The position numbers and the translations under genes are program-made. A model generated the notes under the pieces. It had not been told where the DNA came from. It ran no database searches and saw nothing but the letters and a program-made list of their open reading frames with translations. A stretch of 22,101 nt of DNA from Ramicandelaber brevisporus (taxonomy: Eukaryota > Kickxellomycota > Ramicandelaberales > Ramicandelaberaceae), in contig MU602801.1 of NCBI GenBank assembly GCA_025201865.1, forward strand, positions 1-22,101, in the 5' to 3' direction. Within the stretch, counting starts at the first letter, position 1; every line of letters begins with the position of its first letter. Of this stretch, positions 16,435 through 22,101 are shown one piece after another.

Positions 16435-19172
16435 ATGAGCAGCGAAGACAGCGACAGCTTTGAGCAAGAGCTGCACCAACAGCAACAGCAGCAGCAACCG
16501 CAACCGCAACAATCTGTACAGTATCAAGCAACAGCATCTACCGCAACCGAAACTAGCAGGTCAACTCAGATGACTCGGAGAAGGTTTAATCGCCATCGTC
16601 GCAGCCATCGCACACGAAGTGACCGACGTGCGGCAGTATCAACAAGTGTATCAGAGCCTGAGACTGCAAGTATCAGTACCAGCACTAGCGTTTCACATGA
16701 CTATCACAGCAACCCAGGCAGCCGCAGCAGTGCTAGCACTAGCCACGGCCCAACAACAGCAACAGCAACAGCAACAACAGAAGCTGAAGCAGAAGACACA
16801 GAAGCGACAGCAGAAGTAACAGCAGAAGCAGAGCCGCACGCAGCATCGACTGTAGTGGCTCCAAACACTCCAACATCAATGCGTCGAGTTACATTCACAC
16901 CTATTTTGACACATCAAAGTACAGGCTCTGCTCGGCTCAGCTACACAGGTAGTGGTAGTAGTGGCAATGTTCTTGGAGACGACTATTCAGATTCAGACGT
17001 GAGCGCAATTGGCGACCAGCAGTATTTGCCTCAACAGCAGTATCGACTGGGCTCAAGCGCATCTGGATCACGTACAACCTCCCGGTCGAATTCACGTCGT
17101 AGCAGTGTTGTATTCGAGCGAGCAGTATCACCTCGCAACTCTCCATTTACTCACGGCTTTGAACTCGATCAAGAGCTGGCGCTTGAGCGTGAGCAGTATC
17201 TCGCACGCAGACGGAGTAACCAACAGCAGCGTCGGCGGATTCATGGCAGCGCATCCGACTTGGACCATTTTGTTGAAGACAACAGCTTCTCAATTGGCGG
17301 CGGTGGTGGTGGCAGTATGTATGGCAGCGACTATGAGACGAGGTCAGCTCTTGGTGATGATATGATTGATGACGGCGGTGGTGATGACGACGGTGGTCAC
17401 GGTGGTCACGGCGATCGACCAATACCACGACCACGCACACTGAGATCAGCACTGGCTACCAGATCGACAGCGAATGAAGTGGATGGCACGAGTGCAACGG
17501 ACTCAAATGAACCCGGAAGCATTTCAACAACAGCAGCAGTAGCCAATCAGCAACAGCAACAACAGCAACAACAGCAACAACAACATCAGCACCAGCAGCA
17601 ACAACAAGTTACATTTACCAATTTGGTTCACTTTGAACCTCACAATTATACCTCAATCTCTCCAAATTACATTCCTCCAGCCACTCCACCATTCACCTGG
17701 CGTTCGTCCATGATGCCATTCAGTAGATATACTCGACAGCACCGCCAGCAGCAGTATGACGTAGACGACATGAGTGACGCCGATGAAGAGCTTCCCGGTG
17801 GGGTTCTGTTGAGTGAATCCGGAGAAGTAATGTCCCGAAGCAGTAGCCGCCGGAGTGGTAGCAGAATGTCCAGTCGAGCCCATTCAATGAGCAGAAGGTC
17901 GGTTCCATCCCGTCCAATGTCTCGCTTGAGCCAGTCTTCTCACTCGTCAAGGCTACGTTCACCTCCACCTCCACTGCCCATTTCTCCTCCACTTCGCTCA
18001 ACCTCCCGCAGCAGTTCATTGCACCGGACTGGCTCAATGAGGTCTGTGAGGTCTGCGCGCAGTTCGTATGGTGGTGGTGTCAGTGGCGGTGGTGGCGGTG
18101 TGAGTAGTGGATGGCGGTCAGGCTCGTCGTATGCTGGTTCTCGCACGCCATCTCGAGCTGGTTCTCGTGCTGATGACCTTGATTTTGACTATGATATGTC
18201 AAATGCTTCTCCAATCAGCTTCCTTGTGCGAAATGAAGAAGAAGAGGCTGAACATCATGACTTGCCATCTGACATTGACGTAGCGGCCGAAGTTGGTGGC
18301 AGCTGGCTGCCGCCTGCATTTGTGCCTCCGCCGTGGTTCTCGACTATGCAGTCCGAAACTGACGAAGATGACGAGAGTGATTATTCTGAAGAACTGAGCG
18401 AGTCTGACTATCACGGAAACGATGGCGATATCAGCGGTGGTGGAGGTGGAGGTGGCGGAGGCGGAGGTGGACCTGGGTCAGTGCGATTCCGATCGCCAGT
18501 CATTATGCCAAGCAGTCCCATTCAATCATATGAAGAAACGGCTCTGATGCTGTCAAATCCATACGCTGAGGAGTCGGACAATGCAGCAGACGAGAGCTAC
18601 TTTGCTAGTTACAATGATACTCTTCCATCAGACAGTTATTTGGACAGCATTGCACCAGCCGGGAGATTGGCAGATGTGCTTCATTATGGAAGTGAAGGCG
18701 ATTCAGAGGAAGAATACCACAGTGCAGCCGAAGACAGCTTTGCATTGCCATCATTCACGCGACCATTGAGCAGAGCCAGTTCGCAAGGTGGTGTATCTCA
18801 GCGACATGTGTCATTCACAGATGAGGTGAACACTGCAGATGATAACAACCACACTGATACTGATTATGTAACGACATCTCAGTTCATGAGCGACTATGAC
18901 CACCAGACACCGGCTACTCTAGACTGGGACACCAGACCTGATTCTATGGAGAGATCAATGTCGCCTGTGCGTCAATCAATCATCAGAGAACGTATTCTAA
19001 GTCAACAGCGTCGAGAGCTGCAACAGCAAGCTGCCTCTCTGAACAGAAGCAGCCGATCTGGTCAGCAAATTGAATCTCGATTATACCTCAATGAACGATT
19101 GGCTAGGATACGCACTCGGCTGTCATTACTGTCAAGACAGCGGAGACAGCGTCTTCAACAGCAGCAGCAACA

Positions 19173-19207
<35 letters not shown>

Positions 19208-21174
19208 CGTCGGCTCCATCTGATACAAGCTCACTTCGTACATCATTCCGTGGTATTCTTGGTGCAAATCGACTGGTTGCTCGTGCTGGACAATGGGCTC
19301 GTATCAGTCGTGGAATGGCTCCATCTGCAGGTCCGCTGGATTATGATTACGACTATGATTACGATGATGATCAGCATTCTAATGATGATTCAGATTATAT
19401 TGATGAAGATCTCTTCTATAACACTTATGGTGGATGGAATGATACCAATATTACTGACAGTTCTCCACAGCAACAGCAGCAACAGCAGCAGCAACAACGG
19501 CAAATATCTTCAACTATTGGAAGTTCACCAAATAGACTTCGAAATGTGCGTGGATCAAGTGGAGCACTGCGCTCAGATAGCTACAATGCACAGCGAAGAC
19601 GATTTAGGCGGCTATTGTATGGAGACTATGATTATGATTACGGTTATGATTATGGGGTGGATGGAGCTGAATATGATGACGGCTATGGCTATGGTCATCC
19701 AACTGATATCAATGGTCCGATACTGGGAAGACTTATGCATTCAGATCCTCTTAACAGGCAAGCTGCTCCAACCACTACAGTAACCACTAACACTACAACA
19801 ACCACTACAACCACATCTGGAATTGGTGTGACTATTGAACGCGAACAGCCTCTGCATGCGTACTATCCAGAGCCAGCATCACCACTATTTGCACCACTGG
19901 ATGGCGATCGTGTAGAAACTATTGATGGAGATGATGATGGTGTGTCAGTGTCTCGACGCCGTTCCATGGGCCGACGTCGGTCTGAGCCGATTCGTCCATG
20001 GCAAACACTCACTCGATCTGAGCGATCTGAGCTCATTGGCTTGATCAATCGTTTGGATATTGCACGCATTGAACCAACTTCATATACATCAACTTCCGAT
20101 CACCTGCGATACACTTGCAGTTTATTGCGTCCATCTGCAGTGTTCGTTGGTCGACAGTGCAGTACACAGCCTGCAGGAGCAACTTGGGATTCGAAGCAAA
20201 GAATATCCAGCCAATGTGGATGCCAGGTCTGTCTTGATTGGGACTTGACATTGATGAACGATGACGCATCACTCTCACTCCCGCTCTCACTCTCATCTGA
20301 TCAGCCATATGCTGCGGACGCCACATCCACTACGACAGCTACCAGAGCCAATGAGAACCGTTCATCACGTAGCAGAAGAGACCAGCTCTTTGGAAACATT
20401 GATAGATCAACAAACGCTATCAATCGAGACTCGGCTGCTCTACAGTTCCTTCAAACTGGTGATAATTCTATACCCGCTGGACTCAATCAACTATTTGCCT
20501 ACTACCTCGATCAGCCAGAAGCATCATCACAGTCATCATCATCGTCACTGGAAGCAGTTTGGCACACTCGCGTAATATTGGATGCAGTCAACTGGAATCA
20601 GGGCACACTGGCGGGCAGATTTGAGATCAATTATGTTGATGGAACTCCAGAAAACTTTGTCAGCTATTTTAATGGAGAGATTGTTGATATGACAAACAAT
20701 CAGCTATGGACAGAACGCTGGAATGCAGATAGAAGCACCGACATTAGACATTGGAGACATTTGCCTGCATTCACGCACATTCAGACTGCTGCTAAATGGG
20801 AGGCACTCATAGATGAAATTAACAGTGTCGCCGATTTCGCGGCTGGAAACACAGACGACGAAGTCAGATCACCACCAACGCCGTTATTGGACCGGTTACG
20901 CGAAAACTATGTATTGATGCGATGGAAAGAGTACACGCATAACCACAAGAATGCATCAGCGGAGACTTTGCGAAGAAACTCACTCATCCTGGGCGACTTG
21001 CAGATATCTGGATTCTACTATGTTTGCCTGCGACGAGCAGATGGCAGGATGCATGGTTTGTACTATCAACTACAGTCTCGCAGATATCTCAAGCTGCTGA
21101 TGTCATCAACGAATGCAACAGATGTAGGCAATGAGTCGGTTGGTATTGCTCATCCAATGTACTCTCTTCATTAA
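16435..21174 (+). CDS. Gid4/Vid24-like protein with very long disordered N-terminus
   Basis: A 1579-residue protein from ATG 16435; the frame opens earlier only into a splice acceptor. The C-terminus (about 1229-1579) matches the Vid24/Gid4 fold, the degron-recognising receptor of the GID/CTLH ubiquitin ligase that targets gluconeogenic enzymes in yeast. Matching blocks in order: SLLRPSAVFVGRQ, a V-x-L-D-A-V strand with G-T-L-A-G, F-N-G-E-I, W-T-E-R-W-N-A-D...HW, YVLMRWKE (Glu1499), GFYYVCL (Tyr1528/1529), GLYYQL. Glu and Tyr in the last blocks correspond to the residues that hold the N-terminal proline in human GID4. A 130-residue insertion (about 1242-1374) splits the first block from the rest. 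Residues 1-1220 are low complexity: Ser/Arg repeats, poly-Gln (372-391, 908-924, 1012-1021), a 12-Gly run (668-679) and Asp/Tyr repeats, with three V-[ST]-F-T motifs. Yeast Gid4 is about 360 residues. Confidence 0.85.
17548..17607 (+). repeat. CAA/CAG tract encoding 20-residue Gln/His run
   Basis: Mixed CAG and CAA codons with two CAT/CAC interruptions encode residues 372-391 of the Gid4-like protein. Mixed codons suggest selection on the protein or an old repeat rather than a fresh pure expansion. Confidence 0.9.
18436..18471 (+). repeat. GGN tract encoding 12 Gly
   Basis: Twelve consecutive Gly codons (GGT, GGA, GGC mixed) encode residues 668-679 of the Gid4-like protein, between acidic Asp/Glu/Ser-rich segments. 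Confidence 0.9.
19156..19206 (+). repeat. CAG-rich tract encoding 17 Gln
   Basis: The tract ends in a long pure CAG run before CAGCAACCG, so it is the likeliest length-polymorphic site in this gene. It encodes residues 908-924 and follows an Arg/Leu/Gln-rich segment that may be helical. Confidence 0.9.
19468..19497 (+). repeat. CAG/CAA tract encoding 10 Gln
   Basis: Ten Gln codons encode residues 1012-1021 of the Gid4-like protein, following an Asp/Tyr-rich segment. Confidence 0.9.
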
Positions 21175-21525
21175 TATAAATTGAGTAAATCCGTCTGAAT
21201 CAGGAACAAGCTCATTGATACGAATAAAAAAATGCAGATTATAATTGAATCTTTTTTCTTTTTCTTTTAAAAGATGCTTCAACTCACCCCCCCTCAACTT
21301 CTATTGATAGTATATCGTGGTCGCTCGTGCAGTAGGCGAAGCTATGTTTGTAATTCAGTGAGAGCCGGCTGTGGGATGCAATGTTAGTGACTTTGATCTT
21401 TGATTTCGATTTTGGTTGACTTTGCATGGTGGCGCAAGTGTGTGTTCTTCGCCAACCGCAGTTTGCCTTGAGGAATCTAGCCGTCACACACATCCACAAG
21501 AAAAACAAAGTAAACAGAACAAAGC
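21175..21525. other. Intergenic region, 351 bases
   Basis: This holds the 3' UTR of the Gid4-like gene (AATAAA at 21223-21228) and the promoter of the following F-box-like gene. The last 97 bases before that gene's ATG contain no ATG on the plus strand. I see no further gene. Confidence 0.7.
21223..21228 (+). terminator. AATAAA poly(A) signal of the Gid4-like gene
   Basis: ACGAATAAAAAAATG lies 49 bases after the TAA stop at 21174, and a T-rich stretch follows at about 21251-21268. This is the usual arrangement for a fungal 3' end. Confidence 0.5.
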
Positions 21526-22101
21526 ATGCCGCCAAAACGACGCCGTACTACCACTGCGCTCTCCACTGCTCTGGACAGCCTGCGTGACAAGATCCACAGC
21601 TTTGCGGACACTGCCGACGAAGAGCAGCTGCGTGAAGTGGCACAGTTGATTGACCGCCTCAGCATCTCCAACAGCGGACCATTCCGCCTATTTGATTTGC
21701 CGTATGAGTTACTGGAGTACACTGCAGAAAGTTACTTTACCCGTGAAGAGGCTGCACCAATCCTGCCAGTGAATAAAGTGTTCAATGAACTCTTTGCTAA
21801 CAGAGTCTGGAAAAGCATTGAATTCAATAACATGATGATACATGGCCGCAATGTACCACAGGATGTTTTGGTGAAGAATGCTCGACGCATTCGAACTGTA
21901 GATCTGAAGTACATCAAACCCGACTTCTCTGTTTCTGGTTACTTTCCTTTTGCCACGTCGATCACATTTCAAGTCAAAAAGGATATGGAAATGATGTTTA
22001 CACTCCATCTCGAGCAGATGAAATATCTTCGCCGTGTAACTCTCAGAATCACCAAGATGTCGAACGACGTGATTAGCACCGCTGCAGAATGGATTAATGA
22101 T
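21526..22101 (+). CDS. F-box-like protein (3' truncated by window end)
   Basis: It starts at ATG 21526 (AAAGC ATG C) and stays open to the window edge, 192 residues. A basic start (PPKRRR) may be a nuclear signal. Residues 11-46 are helical, with heptad-like leucines (LDSLRDKIHSF...LREVAQLIDRL). The F-box-like segment at about 52-100 reads GPFRLFDLPYELLEYTAESYF...EEAAPILPVNKVFNELFANRVWKSIEF in outline. The same L-P-x-E-L...A-x-x-L-x-V-x-x-x-F-x-x-L-F-x-x-R-V-W pattern is found in the gene at 5603-7207. After it comes the start of a leucine-rich region (MKYLRRVTLRI). It probably acts as an SCF-type substrate receptor; the target is unknown. Confidence 0.75.
   Translation, partial: MPPKRRRTTTALSTALDSLRDKIHSFADTADEEQLREVAQLIDRLSISNSGPFRLFDLPYELLEYTAESYFTREEAAPILPVNKVFNELFANRVWKSIEFNNMMIHGRNVPQDVLVKNARRIRTVDLKYIKPDFSVSGYFPFATSITFQVKKDMEMMFTLHLEQMKYLRRVTLRITKMSNDVISTAAEWIND

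Noticed and set aside
19070-19783. Plus-strand alternate frame with Ser/Asn and Met/Ile runs
   Set aside because: It is a +1-type shadow of the CAG and GAT/TAT repeats within the Gid4-like gene.
1-22101. Search by eye for tRNA, rRNA, and transposon ends
   Set aside because: No B-box (GGTTCGAATCC-like) with matching A-box, no rRNA segments, and no terminal inverted repeats, LTRs or transposase/reverse-transcriptase motifs were recognised. A covariance-model scan would be needed to exclude small RNAs.

Overview
The window is eukaryotic nuclear DNA, most likely from a fungus. It carries a mitochondrial-type dihydroxy-acid dehydratase (branched-chain amino-acid synthesis, absent from animals), a short ABCC/Yor1-type ABC transporter, a Gid4/Vid24-type ubiquitin-ligase receptor, and two divergent F-box-like proteins. 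Most genes are single open exons. The few introns I infer have fungal-type ends (GTACGT or GTGAGG donors, a CTAAT branch site, CAG or TAG acceptors). Gln, Ser, Asn, Gly and Asp/Tyr runs inside proteins, and simple repeats between genes, are very common. An early-diverging fungus with an expanded F-box family (for example Kickxellomycotina/Ramicandelaber-like) fits, but that placement is a weak inference.

Layout. Positions 3-1169 (+) hold the 3' part of a Ser/Gln-rich protein that ends in a possible PapD/ASH-like beta-sandwich. It converges on a two-exon type I membrane protein at 1392-2805 (-). From 2806 to about 5600 the DNA is gene-poor and microsatellite-rich. It contains one candidate 53-residue Cys-bearing protein (3451-3612, -) behind a 949-base stretch with no ATG on its strand, and a fragment resembling the C-terminus of an F-box family protein (5426-5581, -). 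Four of the minus-strand features then lie head-to-tail: ABC transporter (9620-14563), ILV3-type dehydratase (7482-9323), F-box-like protein (5603-7207), and the fragment just after its stop. A 1.9-kb divergent intergenic region separates the transporter from a 1579-residue Gid4-like protein (16435-21174, +). A second F-box-like gene starts at 21526 (+) and leaves the window.

How they relate. There is no operon-like functional cluster; these are independent genes. Two themes recur. The first is protein turnover: two F-box-like proteins (possible SCF receptors) and one GID/CTLH receptor. The second is AUG-poor sense-strand leaders, which help fix start codons. The least explained items are the 53-residue gene with its AUG-free leader, the in-frame duplicated tail after the F-box gene, and the very long disordered N-terminus of the Gid4-like protein with three spaced V-[ST]-F-T motifs.
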